64,000 bases of DNA from Isoetes taiwanensis (GCA_021234155.1 JAJEKV010000059.1:5999215-6063214); one strand, 5' to 3'; shown: positions 22,190 through 31,733, numbered from the stretch's first letter. Notes: a model not told the origin generated them from the letters alone. Made by a program: numbers and translations.

Positions 22190-25169
22190 TAAAATGAGAA
22201 GACTTTTAAGAAGTAAATGCTGCTCATTGGGTTGTATCAACAAATTGAACATGTCTAAATTACGAGCAATTAGAGACAACTTCTGCTTCAATGACATTGG
22301 CTGACCGTAATGCCTACTTGGCCTATCATGTAAGGCCAGACCGCAACACCTTCTTGCACTACATTAACCGGCCAAGAAGTTTGCCGAAATGCTTTATGGT
22401 TGTCCACCGCTTTTAGGGTCCACCGAATGTCTAGAATACACAAAAGATCGGACAAAAATCCAGCAATTGATGATCATTGTGGACCAAGAAGAGTTGTAAC
22501 CATGCATGCCCTTGCTGCTGTGTCATGGATGGAGAAATATTTTAGAGAAACATGTGAGAAGCTGCCTAATAGCAACATGTATCATTTAACTGATAACATC
22601 ACCAAAAAGATGTTTTAATGAGTACAAAGAGACTTGCACTCAGCTTCAAAGACATCTCTTACTCACACTTCACCGCATCGGTGGAAAAGTGAATTCGGTT
22701 TAGTGAAAATTCCGAGGAGACACAAATGTCCGTTTGCTCAAGGTGTGCGTAATTAAAAAGTCAAAGAGAAACCGCAAAGAAGACAGAGGTCGAAAAGAAG
22801 TAAGCTCATGTTCTTCAATCTCTCACTTGTTTTAAAAAAAATGCTTTGACCTTATTTCTTCTACGATATTGTGCAACGTAACCTTGCCGGACATCGTGAA
22901 CAACAAGCGGCAAGAGAGAAGAAAAGCTTGCCAAACACGTAAAAAAAAAAGCTTGAACGTCCCACTGCAATATATGTCTGTTGTGATTGATGGAATGGAC
23001 CAAAAACAAACTACTCTACCACATTTCTTGAACATTCCTAAAGATGTGCCAGAGGAATGTTTTGTTAAGGTCCACCTTGTAGGAGCTATGGTCTTCAAAG
23101 GAAGTCTAAAGTGCAAAGTATTTTTGACGTATCCAAACTTGCATGGTGACCCGAACCTCACAATCACAAGGCCCCCAAATTTGAACCATTATGATTTTGT
23201 TTTAATAGTTTGTTGGTGAAAACCAAATCCATAAATCAGTACATGTTAGTGGGTTCAAAAGTTTACAAACCATATCTAGTTATCTAGTATAGTTCATCAA
23301 CATATTTTTCTAAGGTGATAAGACAACATTGTTTTATGATGATGATTAGTGATGATTTAGAGAAACCATTGTAAATTATGGTTTTGCAAAATCAAGATAT
23401 GTTTAAAACACACCTTCCAAACTAATAATGATTTTGAAAAACCATTGTATGAAAAAGAATTCATGTAATTAAACATGATATGAAGTAGCAATGATTTTGC
23501 AGAATCAATGTACCCTTAAAAACCATCTTACAAACTAATAATGATTTTTAGAAACTCACGTACAATTTAGAATTAGTACAAAAAATATGATATGAACTAC
23601 CAATGGTTTTGCAAAACCATGAAGGACACATGATTTTTGCTACAAATGGTTTTGCAAAACCATGAAGGACACATGATTTTTGTCGATATTGTGGGTTGTT
23701 AGTAAAAAAAACCACATAGATACTGGTTTTCATGTTGATTTTTTATGCAAGTTCATTTTTGGGAGCCTTGTGAATTACAATTCTTAACAAGGTCCCCTGC
23801 GAGGTAAGAGCAATTACCGCCCGATTTTATCTGCAACTTGACAATACTACAAGGGAGAACAAGAATCAAACACTCTTTGCGTACTGTGCCATGTTAGTGG
23901 AGCTAGGGATCTTTAGAAAAGTGAAGCTCGGTTTCTTACTTGTAGGACACACTCATGATCAGATTGACCAAATGTTATTGATTTTTACATGTACCTTAGA
24001 AGGAAGAAGGCTTTTCACTTCCCTTCTTTAGTTCAATTATTGAAGATTCTTACACTCCTACTCCACCGGGTCGATCTTCTTAAAAGAGACTGCTGATTTC
24101 GTGAGTTTATTTTCTCTCAACGTTCAAACAGAGAACAAGCTGTGAACAAGTTGAATGATCTTACCTTTCAACATCATATCAAGTTCTACTTGAAGGATGG
24201 CCAAAGCTTCTTACAGGGGAAGAAGTATACCACAACTAAGGACTGGAGTCCACCAGAGGGATTACGCTTCCTTAAATATATTCCAGACACTTCCATCATA
24301 GAACGTGCTGAGCAACTTCCTCTCAAAAATCCTAAGGAGTCCAAGCAGAAGAAAAGTACCCCAGAGTCATCCTTAAAAGCCATTGAAAATGGAATTTCCT
24401 CAGGCTTTAAGTACTTCTTAGAAGAAGATCGGATGTGGTGGAGTAATTTCTTTCTCGAACAGAAAATTGTTGTACAAAATATAGCTCTAAGACAGTTGCA
24501 AGAACCATTTCAATGGCCTAACACCTTCCATCAACCCCAAAGACCAAGCAGGTCCAAGCGAAGCTACATTTGCACCTCATGAAGATTTAGGAGGACCGAG
24601 TCATGTACCCCCACCAAGACGCAGGAATGAGCCTCAAGGTAATATCACGTAAATTACCAAGGGTATGCTAATTGCTCTTCCAACCGAGGAGGATGACAAA
24701 GGTCGACCTTTACGGATAGCAAAAGTGCTTGACCACATCCAAGGAGGAAGGCTTAGTCACTAAACTCAAGATTCATTGGCTTGCAACACGCTCAGAAAAT
24801 GCTTTTGAAGGTAGATATGAGTTAGAAATGAGAAGCCAAGGAAAAGGGAGAAAGTCCAAGAAGGTGGGTTGTAGGGATGAGCTGATCCTTAATGACGTGA
24901 CTATATTGTGCTATGATTTTAAATTGAAATCTGACAATCGTCTACGCCAGAGGACTATCAATTTGCTTAAAAAAGCTTGTAATTACGAAGAAGAGGATGA
25001 AGAAGGTGGTGGCAATGCTACACCATCTGTTGATAGTGATGAGGAAGATAACTCAAGCACTTCCTCTAGTGACAGTGAAAGAAGTGAAGGTGATGAGGAT
25101 GGCATAAATGAACATGATGACGTCCTGGATCCTTCCTTCATCACTCCTCATACTTTTGCACATAACTGA
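22190..25169 (+). pseudogene. DUF7869-type gene, frameshifted
   Basis: Conserved blocks appear in order on one strand but in different frames. They are an N-terminal Cys motif (KCCSLGCINKL, 22215-22250); SVVIDGMDQ then LPHF near 22978-23025; LQLDNTTRENKNQTLFAYC (from 23834); a signature VGHTHDQIDQM near 23940-23972; NDLTFQHHIKFYLKDGQSF (from 24154); a segment with IALPTEEDDKGRPLRIAKV (from 24673); and an acidic Ser-rich tail ending at 25169. The ENKN and VGHTH...D blocks identify the DUF7869 family, known from many seedless plants and some animals and often linked to transposable elements; its activity is not established. Single-base shifts, for example near 24720-24760 and 24000-24030, break the frame, and 23220-23800 looks like an intron. 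The gene diverges from the unknown minus-strand gene. Confidence 0.6.
23220..23700. repeat. Intron-like region with internal repeats
   Basis: Non-coding AT-rich segment between two DUF7869 blocks. AATGGTTTTGCAAAACCATG occurs twice 43 bp apart (23601 and 23644) and is itself nearly palindromic. ACAAACTAATAATGATTTT recurs at about 23417 and 23530. Confidence 0.55.
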
Positions 25170-25508
25170 GTCTTAGAAAAAGACTCAGAATTTTTGCATG
25201 TGAATATGAAGATTCTATCTTCAAATTTTGAGAATACTACAGTTTCAGTTACGGACTAACTTCAATTTTTTGTTAAATATTTTATCCTCTGAAATTAGGG
25301 TTTCTCTCGTAAAATATACTTCAACAACATTCTATTTGCTAAGAAAAATAACACTTTAAAAAAGTCAATTCTTTCGTTGCACAAAAAAATTAGTCACTTT
25401 TGGGGGGGTCAAAATAGAATTTCATGCAATTTTTTTTTTTTAACCTCATTTTACCCCCTTTTTGTAAAAAAAAAAGGGAATCTTTGAGGAATATTCCTTT
25501 CGCTCTCG
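25170..25508. other. Junction between DUF7869 gene and copia fragment
   Basis: AT-rich, with homopolymer runs (T12 near 25431, A10 near 25467). No gene. The 5' part of the copia element, including its 5' LTR, is not found here, so it was lost or the boundary is rearranged. Confidence 0.4.
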
Positions 25509-25509
25509 T

Positions 25510-26508
25510 TTAGATGATTTGCTCCCGTTTAATACGCAACTTTGTTAAGTACTAAATCATTGCAAAGATATCTTAAAGAAACGATTCCAAATGAGTGATC
25601 TTGGAGAATTAAAGAGGTTTCAGGGCATAGATGTTTACAGGGACAGAAATCACAAGATATTAGCTTTGAGTCAACAAGGGCATATTCAAAACATGTTGAA
25701 GAAATTTCATATGGAAGATTGCAATATGGCATATACTCCTATGGTTCCTAGTCACAGAATCTCTGCAGATATGAGTCCAAAGACAGAAACTGAAAGCAAA
25801 CAAATGGAGAAAATACCTTACAGAAGTTTGATTGGTTGTTTGTCCTATGTAGCCAATTGTACTAGGCCTGACATTGCATTTGCAGTTAATATTCTTAGTA
25901 GGTACAATGACAAGGCTGGTAAAGGACACTGGAATGCAGCAAAAAGGATTCTTAAATACTTGAAAGGTACAATACATTTTGGTATAGTATTTAATGAAAC
26001 CAACTTGCAATTGCAGGCTTATTGTGATGCTGATTGGGGAGGAGATTTAGACAAACGAAAATCAACTTCAGGATATGTTATTTTGTTAGGTGGAGCCCCA
26101 GTTGCTTGGAAGTGCAAGAAGCAAAGCAGCATTGCTTTATCTAGTGCTGAGGCTGAGTACAACTCAGCAGCCCTGTTGACTAAGGAACTTATTTGGGAAA
26201 GAAGGCTTATGGCAGAATTTGGATTTGCTCAAAGAGGACCAACGATCATTTATTGTGATAATACTAGTTGTATTGCCATGTCAAAAAATCCAATTTTGCA
26301 CGAGAGATCAAAACACATTGAGATGGAGGTTCATTTCATCAGAGATATGGTCAAAAGAAATCAAGTGCATTTGACCTATGTTAGTACAGTTGATCAAAGA
26401 GCAGATATTCTTACAAAGGCACTACCATTATCCAGATTCCAGGAAATAAGGAAATTATTACAATGTGATGACCGAGAATATCACATGAAGGGGGAATGTT
26501 GGAAATGA
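25510..26508 (+). CDS. Ty1/copia reverse transcriptase C-term and RNase H, 5'-truncated
   Basis: C-terminal end of a copia polyprotein. A relic of the catalytic YVDD box reads LDDLL at 25510, followed by an in-frame stop at 25546; from the ATG at 25591 the frame is open for 305 codons. Reverse transcriptase connection motifs are present (SDLGELKRFQGIDVYRD; RPDIAFAVNILSRY). The RNase H domain looks intact, with CDADWGGD, KSTSGY, LSSAEAEY, YCDNTSCIAMSKNP and DILTKAL carrying the expected acidic residues. Gag, protease, integrase and most of the reverse transcriptase are missing, so the element cannot move by itself. The good state of the remaining frame suggests recent truncation. Stop at 26506. 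Confidence 0.9.
26488..26496 (+). other. Copia polypurine tract
   Basis: AAGGGGGAA directly before the TGTTGG start of the 3' LTR and overlapping the end of the RNase H frame, the usual site of plus-strand priming in copia elements. Confidence 0.8.
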
Positions 26509-27011
26509 AAAAAATTATGTGTCACGTGATATTCTAATCTATGAGAAGCAGTGGCAGTAGATTAGAGTGGCAACATTGATCTATGAGAAGCAGTGGCAGT
26601 AGATCAACCTAAGGAAGTATGAAAAATATGTGGAAAAATTAAAGTGGCGGGCTGGTACTACCCAGACGTTGCTAGGCTCGCCAGAAAACGCTTGATACCC
26701 CCTGCCCGCCACTTAGGGTTTTGGGTTGACTGGTCAAACGGGTCAAAGTCAACGACAGCTGGAATTTAAGGACAGCAGGGCCTCCGAATATTTAGGCAAG
26801 TTGGAAAACTTTCTATATGAAGGGCATGCACGATTTGACAAGTGTATATATCCAGGTTGGTAAGAAAATATACATAGATGAATGATGGGGACAGACGTAA
26901 TTAAGCTGAGTGCATATACAGGTGCGTGTATGCAGATATAGGAGTGAGGGGGTTTGAAGGAGACAGAGTCTTGGCATACTTGGGTTCAAATCCCAAGCTC
27001 TGATTCTAACA
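26497..27011 (+). repeat. Copia 3' LTR
   Basis: Starts TGTTGGAA after the polypurine tract and ends TTCTAACA, giving the inverted TG...CA termini of an LTR, 515 bp. It contains a 26-bp duplication (ATCTATGAGAAGCAGTGGCAG, at 26535 and 26578). At its right end it passes directly into a tRNA-Thr gene lacking its first nine bases, so the element seems to have inserted in that gene. No 5' LTR is visible for comparison. Confidence 0.8.
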
Positions 27012-27076
27012 GCTTAGTTGTGTAGAGCACCCGTTTAATAAGCAGGAGGTGTCGAGTTCGACTCTCAGCGAAAGCA
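27012..27076 (+). pseudogene. tRNA-Thr remnant, 5' end cut by copia LTR
   Basis: Retains D arm, anticodon arm, T arm and the 3' acceptor strand of tRNA-Thr but begins at GCTTAGTTG, the start of the D stem. The anticodon loop reads TTAATAA, changing AGT (Thr) to AAT (Ile). Both changes make it a dead gene. Confidence 0.85.
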
Positions 27077-27151
27077 TATTTAAACGAAGCCGCGTACTCC
27101 TATGGATAGGTTCTGTGATTATAATGTTGATTATGAAATCAAAGTTGGAAG

Positions 27152-27224
27152 GCTCTCGTGGCCTAATGGATAAGGCATTTGACTTCTAATCAAGAGATTG
27201 TGGGTTCGAGTCCCATCGAGAGTG
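27152..27224 (+). tRNA. tRNA-Arg(TCT), unit 1
   Basis: 73 nt. Acceptor GCTCTCG pairs with CGAGAGT (one G-U), discriminator G. D stem GCCT/AGGC. Anticodon loop CTTCTAA gives anticodon TCT, decoding AGA. T loop TTCGAGT is canonical. A box TGGCCTAATGG and B box GGTTCGAGTCC fit Pol III internal promoters. A TTTT at 27261 in the spacer could end the transcript before the next tRNA. Confidence 0.93.
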
Positions 27225-27280
27225 TGCAAAAAGAAAGTGGAGGTGAAAGTGATATATTTGTTTTAAACAAAGGTGTTGAA

Positions 27281-27354
27281 GCTTTTGTAGCTCAATTGGT
27301 TAGAGCACCCGTTTAGTAAGCAGGAGGTCTTGAGTTCGACTCTCAATGAAAGCA
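27281..27354 (+). tRNA. tRNA-Thr(AGT), type A
   Basis: 74 nt. Acceptor GCTTTTG pairs with TGAAAGC, and anticodon loop TTAGTAA gives AGT. The anticodon stem CCCGT/GCAGG has one C-A mismatch. The gene itself contains TTTT at its third to sixth bases. It begins 56 nt after the preceding tRNA-Arg, a spacing kept through the array. Confidence 0.88.
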
Positions 27355-27788
27355 AAGTGATAATGGCATGCAAGGAGTTTCATTTCTAAATGCATCAAAT
27401 CTCTGTATTGATATGCTAGGAAGAAGTGACTTGGACTTGGTTGTTTTACCCAATAATGCTTCTCTTGATATTTGGCAACATGCATTACGATGTGTTCTTC
27501 ACTATTAATTTTTTTTAGTTTAAGTGGCAATTGACTCGTGACCTCATCTACATATTGCTATGGCAAGAGACCGACGTGAGAATGATTGTTTAGATTAAAT
27601 TATCTTGGATATCTACTCATTTACCTCATCTATCATGAATCTTTTCTTGCCCATAAGACGTGGCTTTGACTACTAGTAGTAACTTTTGGCTTATATCTCA
27701 ATTGGTTAGGTAATATTAAAAGGAAGATGCGTACTCATATGGCTTGGTTCTGTGATTAAATTGTTGATTATCAAATCAAAATTGCAAG
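27355..27788. repeat. Long spacer of the tRNA repeat
   Basis: 434-bp spacer that follows type A tRNA-Thr genes; near-identical copies lie at 28575-29009 and, split by an insertion, at 31316-31483 plus 37117-37415. It contains a tRNA-like half (GGCTTATATCTCAATTGGTT near 27689) that may be a relic of a lost tRNA. Non-coding. Confidence 0.8.
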
Positions 27789-27861
27789 GCTCTCGTGGCC
27801 TAATGGATAAGGCATTTGACTTCTAATCAAGAGATTGTGGGTTCGAGTCCCATCGAGAGTG
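27789..27861 (+). tRNA. tRNA-Arg(TCT), unit 2
   Basis: Identical in sequence to unit 1. It is the first of five tRNA genes with no TTTT run between them, up to 28481. Confidence 0.93.
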
Positions 27862-27917
27862 TGCAAAAGAAAGTGGAGGTGAAAGTGATATATGTTGTTA
27901 TAATCTGAGGTGTTGAA

Positions 27918-27991
27918 GCTTTGGTAGCTCGGTTGTAGAGCACCCATTTAGTAAGTGGGAGGTCTCGAAGGTTCGACTCTCAAATAAAGCA
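27918..27991 (+). tRNA. tRNA-Thr(AGT), type B, imperfect
   Basis: Acceptor starts GCTTTGG and the anticodon is AGT. The T arm carries an extra base (CTCGAAGGTTCGACTC) and the D loop is shortened by a base, so folding is doubtful. Either a decayed copy or consensus error. Confidence 0.6.
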
Positions 27992-28063
27992 TATTTAAAC
28001 GGTCGTGACTCCTATGGATAGGTCTTGTGATTATAATGTTGATTATCAAATCAAAGTTGGAAG

Positions 28064-28136
28064 GCTCTCGTGGCCTAATGGATAAGGCATTTGACTTCTA
28101 ATCAAGAGATTGTGGGTTCGAGTCCCATCGAGAGTG
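28064..28136 (+). tRNA. tRNA-Arg(TCT), unit 3
   Basis: Full-length and identical to unit 1. It lies in the short-spacer part of the array, 72 bp after the previous tRNA-Thr. Confidence 0.93.
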
Positions 28137-28192
28137 TGCAAAAGAAAGTGGAGGTGAAAGTGATATATGTTGTTGTAATCTGAGGTGTTGAA

Positions 28193-28266
28193 GCTGTGGT
28201 AGCTCAGTTGTATAGAGCACTCGTTTAGTAAGCGGGAGGTCTCGAGTTTGACTCTCAGCGAAAGCA
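28193..28266 (+). tRNA. tRNA-Thr(AGT), type B
   Basis: Acceptor GCTGTGG pairs with CGAAAGC with mismatches. The anticodon stem is CTCGT/GCGGG and the T loop reads TTTGACT, losing the conserved C56. Probably weakened, but the overall fold is retained. Confidence 0.7.
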
Positions 28267-28312
28267 TATTTAAACGAACCCGCATACGCGAAAGCATATT
28301 TAAATGAAGCCG
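28258..28312. repeat. Short tandem duplication in tRNA spacer
   Basis: GCGAAAGCATATTTAAA with about ten following bases is repeated 29 bp later, duplicating the 3' end of tRNA-Thr and the start of the short spacer. Confidence 0.75.
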
Positions 28313-28371
28313 CGTACTCCTATGGATAGGTCTTGTGATTATAATGTTGATTGTTAAATCAAAGTTGGAAG

Positions 28372-28444
28372 GCTCTCGTGGCCTAATGGATAAGGCATTT
28401 GACTTCTAATCAAGAGATTGTGGGTTCGAGTCCCATCGAGAGTG
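28372..28444 (+). tRNA. tRNA-Arg(TCT), unit 4
   Basis: Full-length, identical to unit 1. The spacer after it contains TTTTAAAG at 28481, the first Pol III-type terminator after 27789. Confidence 0.93.
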
Positions 28445-28500
28445 TGCAAAAAGAAAGTGGAGGTGAAAGTGATATATTTGTTTTAAAGAAAGGTGTTGAA

Positions 28501-28574
28501 GCTTTTGTAGCTTAGTTGGTTAGAGCACCCGTTTAGTAAGCGGGAGGTCTTGAGTTCGACTCTCAATGAAAGCA
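28501..28574 (+). tRNA. tRNA-Thr(AGT), type A
   Basis: Anticodon stem CCCGT/GCGGG pairs fully, D stem GCTT/GAGC with one G-U, T loop TTCGACT canonical. One of the best tRNA-Thr copies in the array. Confidence 0.92.
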
Positions 28575-29009
28575 AAGTGATAATGGCCTGCAACGAGTTT
28601 CATTTCTAAACGCATCAAATCTCTGTATTGATATGCTAGGAAGAAGTGACTTGTACTTGGTTGTTTTACCCAATAATGCTTCTCTTGATATTTGGCAACA
28701 TGCATTACGATGTGTTCTTCACTATTAATTTTTTTTTCGTTTAAGTGGCAATTGACTCGTGACCTCATCTACATATTGCTATGGCAAGAGACCGACGTGA
28801 GAATGATTGTTTAGATTCAATTATCTTGGATATCTACTCATTTACGGCATCTATCGTGAATCTTTTCTTGCCCATAAGACGTGGCTTTGACTACTAGTAG
28901 TAACTTTTGGCTTATATCTCAATTGGTTAGGTAATATTAAAAGGAAGATGCGTACTCATATGGCTTGGTTCTGTGATTATATTGTTGATTATCAAATCAA
29001 AATTGCAAG
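28575..29009. repeat. Long spacer of the tRNA repeat, second copy
   Basis: Nearly identical to 27355-27788, with about a dozen substitutions. No gene. Confidence 0.8.
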
Positions 29010-29082
29010 GCTCTCGTGGCCTAATGGATAAGGCATTTGACTTCTAATCAAGAGATTGTGGGTTCGAGTCCCATCGAGAGTG
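29010..29082 (+). tRNA. tRNA-Arg(TCT), unit 5
   Basis: Full-length, identical to unit 1. No TTTT between it and the following tRNA-Thr, so the two could share a precursor. Confidence 0.93.
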
Positions 29083-29138
29083 TGCAAAAGAAAGTAGAGG
29101 TGAAAGTGATATATGTTGTTGTAATCTGAGGTGTTGAA

Positions 29139-29212
29139 GCTTTGGTAGCTCAGTTGTATAGAGCACCCATTTAGTAAGCGGGAGGTCTCGAGTTCGACTC
29201 TCAGCGAAAGCA
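29139..29212 (+). tRNA. tRNA-Thr(AGT), type B
   Basis: Acceptor GCTTTGG/CGAAAGC has one G-G mismatch and anticodon stem CCCAT/GCGGG has one A-C mismatch. T loop TTCGACT is canonical. The Helitron at 29267 begins 55 bp downstream and does not touch the gene. Confidence 0.8.
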
Positions 29213-29266
29213 TATTTAAACGAAGCCGCGTACTCCTATGGATAGGTCTTGTGATTATAATGTTGA

Positions 29267-31090
29267 CTAGTAATGGTACCCAGCCTTGCTGGGCATAAAT
29301 TAGGAACCTTTAATTTCTTTCTTTTTTTATTCTCCCTTTTTTTTTTCCTAACCCCCTTCTCCCTCCCTTTGCCCTTCCCCTTTTTTTCTTTCTCTTTTTC
29401 TTATCAGCTTTTTCCCTTCCTTTTTATCTTTCCTCGCTCTTCCCATTTTTCCACTACTCTTTTTCCCTTTCCTTTTCCCCTTACTCTTCCTTTTCCTTTT
29501 CCTTTTCTCTTTCCCGTTTCTCATGCATTTTTTTCGTTCTCTTTTGCTTACCTTTTCATGTGCCCTTTTCTTCCTTTCCCCACCCTCTTCCTCTTGATCC
29601 TAGGAAGCCTTTTCCCCATCTCTTTTCCCCATTTCTCTCTTTTTTCCTCATGCTCTTTTTTTTCCCTTCTCCTTTTTCAGCTTCCTTTTCCTTTTTTTCC
29701 ATTCCCTTTGCATTGACTTTCCCTCACCCTTTTGCTTTGGCATTGTTCCCTTCTTCCCTTTCCTTTTTTCTTTCCCCTTCCTTTACATTTTTCCTTTCCC
29801 TTTTCATATGCCTCTTTCCATTCCCTTTTCTCAACTTTTTTTTGTACCCTTTTCCTTCTTTCCCCATCCTCTTCCCCTTTTCCCCTTTCCATTTTCTCCT
29901 TTCTTGTTTCTTTTTTTCTTTTCCCTTTCCCATACTCTTTTTCCCTTTCTTTTCTATTTCCTCACCCATTTCCCTCTTCCCTTTTTTTCTGGGTGCCCTT
30001 TTCTCCTTCCTCTTTTCCTCTTTTCCTATTCCTTGCTCCCTACCGTTTGTCTATTCTACTTCCCCCCACCCTTTTCCTCCTTTTCCATCCTTTCCCTCTT
30101 CCCTTTTCGATGCTCTTTTGCTTAGTTTTTCTCTTTCTTCACCCTTTCTCTCTTCCCTTTTTTTTCCGCCCTTTCCTTTTTTGGCTTTTTCTTTCCCTTT
30201 TCCCAAGTTCTCTTTTGCCCCCCATGGACTTTGCAACCTTTTCTTATTTTCCCTTACCTTTTTCTCCTTTTCTCAACCTTACCTCTTACCCTTCTCTGGT
30301 GCCCTTTTTCCTTTCCCTTTTCCCTCTTTATTCTATTCATTTTCTATTTCCTTTTATCTTTCTCTTTTTCCTTTTCTCCTTCTCTTTTCTTTTTCCTCTT
30401 ACCTTTCTTTTATTCCTTTTCCCTTTTCCCTTTTTTCCTTTTTCCCTTTCATCGTTTTTTTCCTTTTTCCCTTTTCCCTTTTCCTTTTCATAGTTTTTCC
30501 TTTTCCCTCCCCCTTTCCTTTTCCCTTTTCCCTTTCATTTATTTTTCTTTTTCCCTTCCCCTTTTCCTTTTCCCTTTTCCCTTTCATTTTTTCTTTCCTT
30601 TTCCTTTTCCCTTCCCTTTTTCCTTTTTCCTTTTCCCATTTCCCTTTCATCATTTTCCTTTTTTAGATTCCTTTTTCCTTTTTCCTTTTCCTTTTCCCTT
30701 TTCCTTTTTCCTTTTCATCGTTTTTTCCTTTTCTTTTCCTTCCTTTTTCCTATGCCCAAAAGGTTTTTCCTTTCCTCGTTTTTCCTTTTCCTTTTCATTT
30801 TCCCTTTTCCCTTTTCCCTTTCATCGTTTTTCCTTTTCCTTCCCCTTTTCCTTTTCCCTTTTCCCTTTTCCCTTTCATCGTTTTTCCTTTTCCTTTTTCA
30901 TTTTCCTTTTCCCTTTCCCTTTCCCTTTCCCTTTCCCTTTTTCCTTTTCCCTTTCATATTGAAGCCATAGTCAAGATGAAATTTTAGTTGAAGACACGCA
31001 CACATCATCTCCACCATTGGTCAATCAAATCCTCGACCGTCCGATTTAGGGCTCCATTGAAGACACACGCTATAATTTTATAATATAAGA
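29267..31090 (-). mobile_element. Helitron 1, pyrimidine-tract family, 1,824 bp
   Basis: On the minus strand it starts TCTTATATTATA and ends with a hairpin (CCCAGCAAGGCTGGG) followed by TACCATTACTAG, the TC...hairpin...CTAG layout of Helitrons. It sits between A (29266) and T (31091). Removing it restores ATGTTGA|TTATCAAATC, which is the uninterrupted spacer at 28034-28053, so both ends are certain. It codes for nothing. About 1.6 kb inside is almost pure pyrimidine on the plus strand, with a sub-repeat punctuated by TTTCATCGTTTTTCC. Non-autonomous; it needs a Rep/helicase protein encoded elsewhere. Confidence 0.92.
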
Positions 31091-31111
31091 TTATCAAATC
31101 AAAGTTGGAAG

Positions 31112-31184
31112 GCTCTCGTGGCCTAATGGATAAGGCATTTGACTTCTAATCAAGAGATTGTGGGTTTGAGTCCCATCGAGAGTG
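31112..31184 (+). tRNA. tRNA-Arg(TCT), unit 6
   Basis: Identical to unit 1 except that the T loop reads TTTGAGT, losing the conserved C56 of the D-loop/T-loop contact and weakening the B box. Confidence 0.8.
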
Positions 31185-31241
31185 TGCAAAAAGAAAATGG
31201 AGGTGGAAGTGATATAGTTTGTTTTAAATTGAGGTGTTGAA

Positions 31242-31315
31242 GCTTTTGTAGCTCAGTTGGTTAGAGCACCCGTTTAGTAAGCGGGAGGTCTTGAGTTCGA
31301 CTCTCAATGAAAGCA
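31242..31315 (+). tRNA. tRNA-Thr(AGT), type A
   Basis: All stems pair well (CCCGT/GCGGG, GCTC/GAGC) and the T loop is TTCGACT. Spacing to the preceding tRNA-Arg is 57 nt. Confidence 0.92.
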
Positions 31316-31733
31316 AAGTGATAATGGCCTGCAAGGAGTTTCATTTCTAAACGCATCAAATCTCTTTGTTGATATGCTAGGAAAAAGTGACTTGTACTTT
31401 GTTGTTTTACCCAATAATGCTTCTCTTGATATTTGGCAACATGCATTACGATGTGTTCTTCACTATTAATTTTTTTTCAGTTTGCCCTTTTATTGGCAAA
31501 CCCATTTAATATGGGATTGTGGCATATCCACGGTATATCTTTGGAATATACTTCAAATATGTTGATATCTTCATTTCTAAAACCGATTATAGGATGTAAT
31601 CACGGCGGTGGCTTTTGTTGCTAAACAGCCACTCCACGAAACTATTATAACCAGGAGGGCTCCTTTCCTCATCTTCTTGCGGTCTAGTGCGTTATTAGGG
31701 GTGTGATTTATTTGTTGCCATTCTGAATCCTTT

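Noticed and set aside
28046-28297. Minus-strand frames spanning the tRNA genes
   Set aside because: They read through tRNA sequence repeated in each unit (for example DGTRTHNLLIRSQMPYPLGH is antisense tRNA-Arg) and are shadows of RNA genes.
29273-30962. Long open frames rich in Phe, Pro, Ser and Leu (up to 368 codons)
   Set aside because: They are translations of the pyrimidine tract inside Helitron 1. Stop codons need purines, so any such tract is open in all three plus-strand frames.
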